From: Achatina immaculata
Taxonomy: Eukaryota; Mollusca; Gastropoda; Stylommatophora; Achatinidae
NCBI GenBank assembly: GCA_009760885.1
Contig: CM019719.1
Location: 41,165,584-41,229,583, forward strand
Direction: 5' to 3'
Length of the DNA stretch: 64,000 nt
Both the position numbers and the translations under genes were made by a program. Shown in pieces: positions 34,816-45,307 of this stretch (positions are counted from its first letter, which is position 1; the number at the start of each line of letters is the position of its first letter). The notes under the pieces were generated by a model, which saw only the letters and a list, made by a program, of their open reading frames with translations, was not told the DNA's origin and searched no databases.

Positions 34816-35810
34816 CTCCTAAGGAGCAGAAAACAATGCCAAGCTTTTCAATAAAGGCCAACACGTTTAATCATTACATCGGATTCCACGTCACAATTAG
34901 AACCACTGGAAGAATTTCACGATCATGTGTGCGATACACGACATTATTTCTTCAGACTTTGGGACATAGTAACCAGTACTGGTAGTCACTATAAGGCTGA
35001 GTTCGTTCTTCAAGTTTCATACTGTGTACAAGAGAGAAACGTGTGAAATTTCGGCACACAGCCTTGCTCAGAAAATGCTGTATGTAAATAAAGGTTAATG
35101 TAAAATTTTTAGAGACTAGTTAAATGAAAAGTTAAGTCTTGAATGCGTCAGTATTATCACCTGACGTGTGGGTGTATGTGTGACTATGAAAGCGAGTGGG
35201 TGCCCACCCAAACAAAACGGTTTCAAAACTGTGTCGTGACTGCTTCTTGGTTAGATGTGAAATTGTCTATTGACGCGGGAGGAAAAGGAGGGGGTGGGGG
35301 GATATGGGAAGGGAAAATGATGAAATAACCGGGACAAACAAAAACTTAATCAAGAAGCGGCAAATTCAATATTTCTTGATACATTTCTTAGAACATCCTA
35401 CGCCTTGCGGCAATGAGTGGAAAATGTTAGAGGGAATCATCGCTTCCATGCGTGTTCCGCTATCCAAGCAAACGCATTTCGTCTCATTGTTTAAACATAT
35501 AATTTGCTGTGTTTGTCCAACTCTCAGAATTATTACAAATATTCAGTGCTGCAGCTACATTTCTTGGAAAATGTAGCTTCATAGATTTCAGCTTTAACAA
35601 ATACTTCTTGTTCTCAGATTTTTTTTAAAAGCGAACTTGAATTCTAAAACGGAGGGCAAGTAAAGCTTAAAGTTCAATATAAGAGTTAAACATAAATAAA
35701 TAAAAACTATATAAAGTTGTGTTTGGTGATGTTTATTTTTAGAAATGAGAGTTATTTCCTTGAATTTCAGTTTTTTTTCTGCATCAAAAATATACCCTTC
35801 GCTAACACTG
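34816..35810. other. Unannotated non-coding stretch
   Basis: No gene or repeat recognised. Short frames at 35143-35328 and 35304-35576 (+) have no domain. Confidence 0.4.
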
Positions 35811-37070
35811 TGAGATGCAGTGTCTCTGTGGAGAATACATGCCTGTGATTGGTGGTTCCTCTGTGGAGGATACATGCCTGTGATATGTGGTTCCTCTGTG
35901 GGAGGATACATGCCTGTGATTGGTGGTTCCTCTGTGGAGGATACATGCCTGTGATTGGTGGTTCCTCTGTGGAGGATACATGCCTGTGATATGTGGTTCC
36001 TCTGTGGAGGATACATGTCTGTGAGATGTGGTTCCTCTGTGGAGGATACATGCCTGTGATTGGTGGTTCCTCTGTGGAGGATACATGTCTGTGATATGTG
36101 GTTCCTCTGTGGAGGATACATGCCTGTGATATGTGGTTCCTCTGTAGAGGATACATGCCTGTGATATGTGGTTCTTCTGTGGAGGATACATGCCTGTGAT
36201 ATGTGGTTCCTCTGTAGAGGATACATACCTGTGATATGTGATTCCTCTGTAGAGGATACATGCCTGTGATATGTGGTTCTTCTGTGGAGGATACATGCCT
36301 GTGATATGTGGTTCCTCTGTAGAGGATACATACCTGTGATATGTGATTCCTCTGTAGAGGATACATGCCTGTGATATGTGGTTCCTCTGTGGAGGATACA
36401 TGCCTGTGATATGTGGTTCCTCTGTAGGGGATACATGCCTGTGAGATGTGGTTTCTCTGTAGAGGATACATGTCTGTGAGATGTGGTTTCTCTGTAGAGG
36501 ATACATTTCTGTGAGATGTGGTTTCTCTGCAGAGGATACATATCTGTGAGGTATTTTTTCTCTATAGAAGATACATGTCTATGAGATGTGGTTTCTCTGT
36601 AGAGGATACATGTCTGTGAGATATTGTTTCTCTGTAGAGGATACATGTTTGTGATGTGTGGTTTCTCTGTAGAGGGTACATGACTGTGATTGGTGATTTC
36701 TCTGTAGAGGATACATGTTTGTGATGTGTGGTTTCTCTGTAGAGGATACATGTCTGTGATTGGTGGTTTCTCTGTAGAGGATACATATCTGTGGGATGTG
36801 GTTTCTCTGTAGAGGATACATGTCTGTGATTGGTGGTTTCTCTGTAGAGGATACATGTTTGTGATGTGTGGTTTCTCTGTAGAGGATACATGTCTGTGAT
36901 TGGTGGTTTCTCTGTAGAGGATACATGTTTGTGATGTGTGGTTTCTCTGTAGAGGATACATGTTTGTGATGTGTGGTTTCTCTGTAGAGGATACATATCT
37001 GTGGGATGTGGTTTCTCTGTGGAGGATACATGTCTGTGAGATGTGGTTTCTCTGTGGAGGTTACATGTTT
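35811..37070. repeat. 35-bp satellite array, about 36 copies
   Basis: The consensus unit contains GTGGTTCCTCTGTGGAGGAT then ACATGCCTGTGATAT. Length is close to 36 x 35 bp. A three-unit block (105 bp) is duplicated, seen from the rare GGTTCTTCTGTGG variant at about 36170 and 36275. The two ends hold different variants (TTTCTC-GTAGAGG to the right, TTCCTC-GTGGAGG to the left). On the minus strand all three frames are open, giving frames of up to 455 codons of the type MYPLQRNHISQ; these are artefacts of a stop-free unit. Confidence 0.97.
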
Positions 37071-37406
37071 CGTGTGTTCTGGAATCTAAAGACGGTTTTT
37101 ATCATTTGCATAGCGGCTTGTGGGCAGTTTATACATTGGTATCTGCTTTCATTTTATACAACAAGAACAGCATATACGCCATGACAGCTTGACTCGTTCT
37201 TTTAAGGTACTCTCCGCTTTCAGCTGGTAATATCCAGTCTTATTGAGAGAAGATCAAGTGAACGGATTCCAATTCATAGTCTCTTGATCATTAGAATACC
37301 CCCCCCCCCAACTGCTAATCTACCCAGACCTAAGAAATTAAATGGCTAGTATAATAAGTTTACATGTCTACAAAATGCGAAGAAATGTTGTTAAGATCAC
37401 TACGGC
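37071..37406. other. Unannotated spacer
   Basis: A C run of about 9-10 lies near 37301-37310. No gene is seen. Confidence 0.4.
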
Positions 37407-37418
37407 AAACCCGGAAAT

Positions 37419-38073
37419 CTTCTTCTTCTTCGTTCACTTCTACCACCAAAAACCGCACTGTGAACCTACTGAATTCACGCCTGTGGTCCTCGTTAGGTCC
37501 CGTGGTCCCCTGTGTGGTCCAAAATAGACCACACGAGATCCACGAGAGGACCACAAGGGGTTCAGAGTATCACAATGCTTTAGCCTGTATTCTTGGTGGG
37601 TCTCAGAAGCGGGATTGCGTGACACCGTGGTTTTCATTGCACCAGTTTAGTCTAGGGTTGGACTTTCTCACCGGAAGACCTCGACGTGTTTAGGATATCG
37701 GTGCATCCCCGCTGGGTGAGAGGCGGTAGCCCACCCAGGCCAGAGTTGGACTTTCTCACCGGAAAACCTCGACGTGTTTTGAGATACCCGTGTATCACCG
37801 CCGGGTGAGAGGTGGTTGCCCATCCAGTCCAGGGTTGGACTTTCTCACCGGAAAACCTCAGCGTGATTAGGATACGCAAACATCCCCGCCGGGTGAGAGG
37901 TGGTTGCCTATCTAGACTTCCCTGGTCCAGTGTCTCCGACTTCAGCATTTTGCGGTCGTGGCCGCTACCCTTCCTAGTTGTGACCAGGATGGAGCTTTTG
38001 TCCAGGAGGACGAATCCTCGCCACTAGTGACTTCTACCCCTGGGTTGAGCCGGTTTAGGCATTATCTCAGTAA
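37419..38073 (-). mobile_element. Element H, 5'-truncated copy H1 with perfect TSD
   Basis: The plus strand begins with a (CTT)n run (the GAA tail reversed) and ends near GTTTAGGCATTATCTCAG. It matches 62240-62809 of the full copy H2 in reverse orientation, including the CTCACCGGAAAACCTC modules and GTCTCCGACTTCAGCATTTT. A perfect 12-bp TSD, AAACCCGGAAAT, flanks it at 37407-37418 and 38074-38085. It contains three module repeats of about 85-90 bp where H2 has two. No coding sequence is visible. Confidence 0.95.
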
Positions 38074-38085
38074 AAACCCGGAAAT

Positions 38086-39608
38086 GAAACTAAAAGATTT
38101 AAAATGGCTACAATACAATATAATATAAGAAGAAATGTGTGAAAACAGAGTAATATGAAGATCTGTCAACAATTTTGAAAAAAAAAGGGAGGTTCATATA
38201 TATATATATGCAATACGCGGGAGATAACTGTTATTTTTACAGAAAGGGCAATTGTTATGATTCTCTTTTTTTTTGTTGACAAATTTGACTTTTCCATGAC
38301 AGAGAATTGGGAGAGAAGGATGACTGAGTGAGTCTACGTTTGGATGTGTACCTGAAAGGATGGTTTTTGTGATGTCTCTGTCGAGAAAATAGATGTTTTT
38401 ATCTATTACTGAAGTTGTGGAAGTATGAATGGACTCGCCATGTGGCTGGCGGTCAGAATATCGTCATCACCATTTGCATTTTCATCCAGTTCATCAGTTA
38501 ATTCTCATGTCAAGTGATAACGCAGGGCTGGCTTGATTTCTGTATCAGTGTGTTGCCAACTTTAGGTTTGAAAGAGCCTAGAAGTGCAGGACGGCTGGAG
38601 ACAGCGAATAACTAATCCAGAAACACTCGGCAACTAGGCCCCCAACATTCTTTTCAGTAACAAACAAAAATAATAACATAGTAAACACAGCGGCTCATAC
38701 GATTTCACATATTCTTTAGAAGCTCAACTTGTGACCAGAAGCTGGTCCATCCATCCATTCTTACTTGGCTTCTTATAAAGCGTCTCCATATCTAGTTTTG
38801 TGGAGATCTAATCAAATCTCCCTTGAAAAAGTGACATAATCATCCGTTTTTCTTTGAATTTTTACACTCGGGGAGAATTCCGTCCCGTGTTCGTAGGTAA
38901 TGGAGCGCGTGATTCTTTAACGCGGTCCAGATAACTCGGTCACATTTTGGAGTCCAGAAGACGTGTTTTTTTTTCCTCCTGTCTGTATTTAACGTTCCGG
39001 CAAATTAAGTCCTTATTGCTGCAGGATTTATCACAATTTTTCTTTTCTGTCTTTTTTCCCCCGTGCCCTTAACATTCACGCATATATTTTTTTCCACGTA
39101 ATTTTCCATTGCCTGCTTTTCAGGCATCGTGCCAGTAAATTCCTTGCCATGTCATTTAAATATATCAGGTTTGGATAATTCAGAATTTAATTTCACTTAT
39201 TCTCCGGCATGTAATGTTCTGCATTAGCAGCAGGTGAGAACTTTGAATATTATGAAAGATAAAAAACAAACTGAAAAAGAAAACCAAATGTTACATTAAT
39301 ATTCTTCAGCAGTTTCAGCAGGTCTCAATCTATCTTGGTTTTTTTTTCCTGTTTCAGTCAGGAATCTCTTTAGGCATTGAAGCTGCATCTGTTTCTTGTT
39401 TCTCAAGAAAAAGGAATACACTGTTTCCATTTTTTTGGGGGAAACCTGTGAGATTCCTTGCCGCTGTTGCTGTTCTAGCAGTGTGTATTGGACATCTTCC
39501 GTCAGACCTCTGCATCTTTTATTGTACTGCGTGAGAGTGTCTTGTAGTAGAAACCCCGCAGTTTTACTCGGTCTTTTCTATCCAGGTATCGTTCGAGGGT
39601 TATTTGTT
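38086..39608. other. Unannotated non-coding stretch
   Basis: A short (TA)n run at 38197-38208 and poly-T segments. The 102-codon frame at 39396-39704 (+) shows no known domain. Confidence 0.4.
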
Positions 39609-39624
39609 GCAGTCATACATCTCA

Positions 39625-39852
39625 GGGTTTCTCAACGAGTAGGCGGGGGTGCTCTCCAGGGAGGAATTTTCAAGTCTAAGGGGAAGAATTTTTTTTTCCA
39701 TTGAAGGAATTGTGGAGGCCTTTTTTCCGTAGGAGAAGAATTATAATGGCAAAAATTCTTTGTGTGTGATGATATAATATAGAGCGGGGGAATCGGGGAC
39801 AGCATGGGTTGAAAAGGGAGAACTGGGACATGGGACGCTGGGAACCACTCAT
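39625..39852. mobile_element. MITE-like repeat K, copy 1
   Basis: The left end CAGGGTTTCTCAACGAG and the reversed right end AGTGGTTCCCAGCGTC are similar, like the CAG-GGTTCTCAAC ends of hAT-type MITEs. A second copy lies in the duplicated unit (40531-40757) and a diverged third at 51505-51765. No transposase is present and no matching 8-bp TSD was found, so the class is tentative. Confidence 0.5.
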
Positions 39853-40079
39853 TTAGCTTAACACAAGTCTTTTCTGGAAACCTTTGCAACCTAATGGATT
39901 ACATTTTGTGAATGGGCTGTTTATCGCCTCCAGGGATTTATTTTCGATTTTCGATTTCTTTGTGCTAACTCTGTTTCCTTTCATGCATGGATGTATTTTG
40001 CTTGAATTTCTTCTTCTTCATCTTGTTCTGTGTTATTCAATTTCATTGCTAAGCCATCTTGACAAGGAGACTTGTTGCC

Positions 40080-40490
40080 TCTACGAATCCTATCATCAGC
40101 AGGAGCTCTTCATATATGCCCCCCCCCCCCACAGTTTCCCAATCACGCTCTTCGCCTGAGACCAGTTTTCAGTTCTTAAGTCTCTAGGCGGATTCAGGTC
40201 TGTTGGATGTGTTCTAGAGTCTGGAGGTCGTTTTGGCATGTGCAGAATGGCATGTGGGCAGTCTTCTGTTAAATGCAAATGGGCTTGTGTTCTGCAGTGT
40301 TCAGTTATTGTTATGTTCTGGAAATCTGCTTTCTGATCTACGTCTTCGTGAGTTATTCTACTTTCCTTTGAAGAAATTTTTCACTTCTTTTAGTGATATC
40401 TTGTATCGTAATTGTTCCTTTATTTTTCTAGATAGTCTGCTGCAGTTAATTTGCCAGCTGCTTCATTTCCTCCACCATCGCAGAATGCAC
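40080..40490 (-). pseudogene. LINE C-terminal remnant (family N), duplicated at 40985-41395
   Basis: On the minus strand with frame changes: ITITEHCRTQAHLHLTEDCP, then CTCQNDLQTLEHIQQT, then a GKLWG-like end. This matches the Cys-rich tail after RNase H of I-group LINE polyproteins (C..C..D.QT.EHILQ.CP ... EKLWG). It is heavily decayed. A related piece is at 53850-54150. Confidence 0.6.
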
Positions 40491-40515
40491 AAATCCTTAG
40501 TGGGTTATTTTGTTG

Positions 40516-41420
40516 CAGTCATACATCTCAGGGTTTCTCAACGAGTAGGCGGGGGTGCTCTCCAGGGAGGAATTTTCAAGTCTAAGGGGAAGAATTTTTT
40601 TTTCCATTGAAGGAATTGTGGAGGCCTTTTTCCGTAGGAGAAGAATTATAATGGCAAAAATTCTTTGTGTGTGATGATATAATATAGAGCGGGGGAATCG
40701 GGGACAGCATGGGTTGAAAAGGGAGAACTGGGACATGGGACGCTGGGAACCACTCATTTAGCTTAACACAAGTCTTTTCTGGAAACCTTTGCAACCTAAT
40801 GGATTACATTTTGTGAATGGGCTGTTTATCGCCTCCAGGGATTTATTTTCGATTTTCGATTTCTTTGTGCTAACTCTGTTTCCTTTCATGCATGGATGTA
40901 TTTTGCTTGAATTTCTTCTTCTTCATCTTGTTCTGTGTTATTCAATTTCATTGCTAAGCCATCTTGACAAGGAGACTTGTTGCCTCTACGAATCCTATCA
41001 TCAGCAGGAGCTCTTCATATATGCCCCCCCCCCCCACAGTTTCCCAATCACGCTCTTCGCCTGAGACCAGTTTTCAGTTCTTAAGTCTCTAGGCGGATTC
41101 AGGTCTGTTGGATGTGTTCTAGAGTCTGGAGGTCGTTTTGGCATGTGCAGAATGGCATGTGGGCAGTCTTCTGTTAAATGCAAATGGGCTTGTGTTCTGC
41201 AGTGTTCAGTTATTGTTATGTTCTGGAAATCTGCTTTCTGATCTACGTCTTCGTGAGTTATTCTACTTTCCTTTGAAGAAATTTTTCACTTCTTTTAGTG
41301 ATATCTTGTATCGTAATTGTTCCTTTATTTTTCTAGATAGTCTGCTGCAGTTAATTTGCCAGCTGCTTCATTTCCTCCACCATCGCAGAATGCACAAATC
41401 CTTAGTGGGTTATTTTGTTG
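40516..41420. repeat. 905-bp tandem duplication, copy 2
   Basis: The second copy of the unit at 39610-40515, directly adjacent and in the same orientation. Even the 12-C run near 41024 is the same length as in copy 1. Such identity means either a very recent duplication or an assembly artefact. Confidence 0.97.
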
Positions 41421-42050
41421 GGCAACTGATTTAGTTTCTCAGTAGCTCTCCTTCGCAGCTAATTTTGAGGATGGCTTCTTGGTTCATCTTGGATGGTTTG
41501 GGAAGCGCATAGGAAAACTCTCTGAATTCCGGTTTCTTTGACAATTGCATTTGTGGATCCGTTCCTCCGTAAAGATATCACGTATGGAATAAGCTCTGCA
41601 TTTCTTTAACCCCCGAAGCTGCCGCGCAAATAGGTTAAGAACTAGTAGATAATTTGGAATCGGCTGTACGTTATTTGTACATTCCAAATGTAAAATTAAG
41701 AAGGAAACGGAACCCGACAAGGATATTTATGTTTTAAAACATCTTCATTTTGCTTTCTCCTGGAGAGATCCAGGTGAATCTTAACAGAGCGGCCCTCACG
41801 CTGTGCTCTGCCGTGAATGTTACGGCATCTTCTGTAATGAGAATCCACTGGACTACAAGGGAAACAGAACTTCTTTATACGACTTTTTTTCACTTAGGAA
41901 AAAAAAAGTAGTTATCCACTGTCAAGCCAACACCCGGGACTAACTTTTACTTGAGCGTCCCTTACTTTTCCCTCAACACACTGACACAGCCGTGGACGTG
42001 TTGTACCTTCAACTCATATCTCTTTACTAAAATAAGAACATTCATTTGTA
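41421..42050. other. Unannotated non-coding stretch
   Basis: Short minus-strand frames of 65-78 codons without recognised motifs. Confidence 0.4.
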
Positions 42051-42257
42051 TTGCGCTGTCCAGACGGCTATAACCGTTGTGAGGATTGTCTGTGTGTATT
42101 CTTCACGCGCTTGGCCATGTGTGCTAAGTATATACAAGAATGTGCACCTGAGGTGTGCCTCAAAGACCGGAGTGCTTGGATGAGTTGCAGACGGACATTT
42201 TCAATCAACAGATGTAAGCTGACGGCGAAGAATGCCCCAGAACATGTAAACTGTTGA
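42051..42257 (+). CDS. Small cysteine-rich open frame, 68 codons, unidentified
   Basis: Ten cysteines lie in 68 residues (positions 3, 10, 13, 15, 24, 31, 36, 46, 55 and 68), followed by a TGA stop. There is no signal peptide at its own methionine. A pyrimidine-containing stretch with AG lies just upstream (about 42038-42061), so it could be an internal or last exon of a secreted Cys-rich protein. The spacing after residue 24 loosely recalls ShKT-type domains but lacks the full pattern. It may equally be a chance frame. It ends about 30 bp before the GT array. Confidence 0.22.
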   Translation: MRCPDGYNRCEDCLCVFFTRLAMCAKYIQECAPEVCLKDRSAWMSCRRTFSINRCKLTAKNAPEHVNC

Positions 42258-42286
42258 CCAGGTGCCAAGCCCTTGAAATTTCAGCC

Positions 42287-42643
<357 letters not shown>

Positions 42644-42659
42644 TTTTCGCTTAGAAACG

Positions 42660-42790
42660 TTACGGAAGTCACTATAACTTACAATTTCATGTTTTCCCCC
42701 ATTTCTCACATATAGTTTCACTGGTTTTCATTTAAAATTTCACATTCTGATTTTCCTCACGTAAATGTCACATAAGATTTCACTTTTTGG
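42660..42790. repeat. Degenerate about 30-bp array, left part
   Basis: Imperfect units of the type TTTCTCAC-TA-AATTTCACATT. The same pattern resumes at 44230-44540, so the region between was inserted into one older array. It ends in a run of about 12 G at 42788-42800. Confidence 0.6.
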
Positions 42791-42848
42791 GGGGGGGGGG
42801 TTTATCACATAAAGTGTCAGTAGAAAGGGGTGTATGGTTCCGTTTTAC

Positions 42849-42915
42849 ACACACACACACACACACACACACGCGCACACGCACGCACACACAAACACAC
42901 ACACACACACACACA
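42849..42915. repeat. (CA)n microsatellite
   Basis: CA dinucleotides with a CG-rich centre (ACGCGCACACGCACGCAC near 42872-42890). Confidence 0.95.
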
Positions 42916-42963
42916 AGATAGAAAGAGTGAGGAAAGTAGGCAGAAACAAAAATGATAGAAAGA

Positions 42964-43153
42964 GAGATCATCGTCATCATCATCATCATCATCATCGCCT
43001 TTCACTGGCTTGAGAGCATAGGCCACGGATAAAGGCTCTCCAGTCATCCCTGTTCTTGGAATTATTCTCTGTTTCTTTCCATGTGCACCCCTTATCTCTG
43101 AGCACTATCATAATATCTCTTCTCCAAGTAAGTCTAGGTCTTCTTAGAACGTG
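42964..43153 (-). pseudogene. LINE C-terminal remnant (family L) with (GAT)n tail
   Basis: On the minus strand: VLRRPRLTWRRDIMIVLRDK, GCTWKETENNSKNRDDWRAF and IRGLCSQASERR, then a stop and a (GAT)n tail (plus-strand CAT/ATC run at 42968-42997). This is the terminal 'RPR-TWRRD....DR.DWR..V..LC' signature of RTE-like LINEs. Only about 50 codons are left, but they are in one frame. Confidence 0.85.
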
Positions 43154-43210
43154 AGATGATCACATATAAATGAAGAACAATCCAGTATTTAGGCATAAGC
43201 CTTTTTTTCA

Positions 43211-43840
43211 ATGATCACATACAATAGTAACACAACAGAAAAAAAAAACCACGCAAAACAGACAAAAATTAAACATTTAGCTTTTTGGTATCCTCATGTG
43301 CAAGGTCTAACAAAACTCATGGCGCAAAAAGTAAACCAGTTAGCCAAAATTAAGCACACCATCGATCACAACACAAGGAAGACATACAACATATCACGTA
43401 TACAAACACATTTAGACTATTGCTCAGTAATCTTGAATTGTTGCTCAGCGTCACATACAAAGAGGCTTTGCTCACTTCAAAAGCGAGCAGTAAAGCTTAT
43501 TAGTGACAAAGATCAAGCACAAACAACTAATCAGCACAAACGTATCAAAATACTGCATCTTAAGAACAGGTTCATCTTCAACAAAGCCAAGTTGGTACGG
43601 TTACATCAAATTCTTTCACGGCATGCCCTGCCTTATCTATTGAACATGTTTAATTTTAGCCTGAAGTGCAGCCAATGTCGTCCAAAATCTAGACTTGAAC
43701 TTTATAAGAAAAGCTTTACTTATTCTGCTGTTCATCTTTGGAATACCCTCTCATCATGTATAAAAAATATAAACTATATTCCTTCCTACAACTACAAACT
43801 TTTCCAGTGTCTATTTAATGTCGACTACATGCCTCTATGA
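43211..43840 (+). pseudogene. LINE F ORF2 C-terminal open frame (209 codons)
   Basis: The frame encodes the region downstream of the RT core in CR1/jockey-group LINEs: TRKTYNISRIQTHLDYCSVI, SASHTKRLCSLQKRAVKLI, RIKILHLKNRFIFNKAKLVR, QILSRHALPYLLNMF, then SRLELYKKSFTYSAVHLWNT and LSSCIKNINYIPSYNYKLFQ. The catalytic RT motifs lie upstream and are missing. The first codons are probably not part of the original frame. The open frame ends at a natural TGA. Confidence 0.88.
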
Positions 43841-44182
43841 ATTGCAAAACTTTAAAAAGTTATTTTAGAGTGCTTTTACACCGAATTCAGTAAATTGTTT
43901 ATTCTGACTAGTACTGACATTTTTGTTTGGTAAATAGTCATTTATATGTGTATGCAGTTAGTCATTTACATGTGTATGTAGTTATTCATTTATATGTAGC
44001 TACTCATTTTATGTATATGTAATTACTTTTATGTTAATTATGTTTGTTATATGAGCATCATATTTGTAGAATGTCTAGAACAGAGTGAAGTTGTATGATA
44101 AAGGGAAGAATGTCAGACAGGCCTGCGTGCCAAGTATTAACCCTTTTGAGATAAAGATCAATCAATCAATCAATCAATCAAT
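43841..44182 (+). mobile_element. LINE family F, 3' UTR and (TCAA)n tail, copy F2
   Basis: The 3' UTR has ATTTAYATGTGTATG-type repeats at 43930-44030, then AGAATGTCAGACAGGCCTGC, TAACCCTTTTGAGATAAAGA and a (TCAA)n tail at 44158-44182. The last 130 bp match F1 (18597-18740, reverse strand), which proves the family has a fixed 3' end with a TCAA tail. Confidence 0.92.
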
Positions 44183-44229
44183 AAGTCCCTCTTGTAAGAA
44201 AGACGTGGATAAAAACCGCTTTACCGCAG

Positions 44230-44540
44230 TCGTTATTTCTATCTCTCACACAAAATATCACATTTTTCACTTTTCTCACTTGCAGTTTCACATTGTGTAC
44301 GTTTATCACTTAAAATATCACATTTTTTCATGTCTCTCGCCTAAAAGCGAACATTTTCATATTTTTCACTTCAAAATTCACAGTTTCCTGTTTCTCCCCA
44401 TAAATTTCAGTTTCTCGTCCAAATTTCACATTTAAAGGTTTCTTGCCTGGAATATTGCACTTTCATGTTCCTCGCTAAAAGAAGTTTCACGATTTCACAT
44501 TTCTCGCCTGAAATTTAATAATCTCGCCTTACTCACTTAA
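44230..44540. repeat. Degenerate about 30-bp array, right part
   Basis: Imperfect units with TTTTCACTT-TAAAATTTCACATTT, the same family as 42660-42790 on the other side of the LINE L and LINE F insertions. Confidence 0.6.
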
Positions 44541-45005
44541 AAATCCAGCAGTTCGGCGTGTCTTTCTTTCTCTCGTCGAAACAGTTCTGGTTTAGATCAT
44601 ATTTCGGTTCTGTTGTCATCAAAGCCGTTTTTCTAAATTTTCGATGTTAACCAACCCGTCGTAATTTCTTGCAAGAGTTGCCGGACCATCCATCACATTA
44701 TCTTTATCCAATTTTATGAATTCTTGAAATCTCATTTTGATAATTGGTTTCTTTAATGCGCAATGCTGATATCAGAGCGTGTAATGGTGGGGTATGTTTA
44801 AGAGCTCTAAAAGCTAAATAATTCGGCTAAAAGGGAAAAAAAAAACGAAAACACTTCACTGACATACGTCATGCAGCCGGAGCCGTATAATTAGATCTAT
44901 GTTCTTTTAATAACGTATTTTCTCCTGTCATTTTATTAAGCTGATATATAAAGTAGATGAATGATGGCTGTTTGTGAAAGCTAATGAGCGTCAAGCTGAT
45001 ATTTG
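44541..45005. other. Unannotated non-coding stretch
   Basis: AT-rich, with no feature recognised. Confidence 0.4.
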
Positions 45006-45014
45006 TGTCTCAGA

Positions 45015-45296
45015 TATATCAGTCAGTCAATCGGTCATTTGCATCTCCCTTGCCGAACTTTGCCTCCCTAACAGCTCTCCTGTAGGCCTCTCGGTTGTAA
45101 ACAAGATGCCCTGCTGTTGATGCATTCATTTGCATAATTATCAACGATGTCTTGCAATCATCTACGCCTTGGTTTTCCTCTCTTTCTTTTCCCATTATGT
45201 ACCCCTTCAAGAATGTCTTCTCTAAATTCTCATGATGTTTAATGTGTCCAAAATATTTAAGTTTTCTCTGTTTAATCATCTTTACTACCCAGCCTT
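45015..45296 (-). mobile_element. LINE family A, copy A4
   Basis: The minus-strand frame (86 codons) gives IKQRKLKYFGHIKHHENLEK, TFLKGYIMGKE, VDDCKTSLIIMQMNASTAGH and LVYNREAYRRAVREAKFGKG, equivalent to the end of A1. The tail is (TGAC)n, seen on the plus strand as CAGTCAGTCAATCGGTCA. It is cut on its 5' side at about 45296, where the tail of LINE B3 begins. Confidence 0.9.
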
Positions 45297-45307
45297 ATAT
45301 ATATAAA

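Larger units (their letters stand above)
39610..40515. repeat. 906-bp tandem duplication, copy 1
   Basis: Nearly base-identical to 40516-41420. The only difference I found is the number of T bases after GTGGAGGCC (six here, five in copy 2). The junction carries TTATTTTGTTG at the end of each copy and a similar TTATTTGTTG just before the first. The unit contains a hAT-like MITE candidate and a LINE N remnant. Confidence 0.97.

Noticed and set aside
35594..36961. 455-codon minus-strand frame as a possible repetitive protein gene
   Set aside because: It is coextensive with the 35-bp satellite. All three frames are open with the same text, and there is no unique N-terminus, signal peptide or regulatory context.
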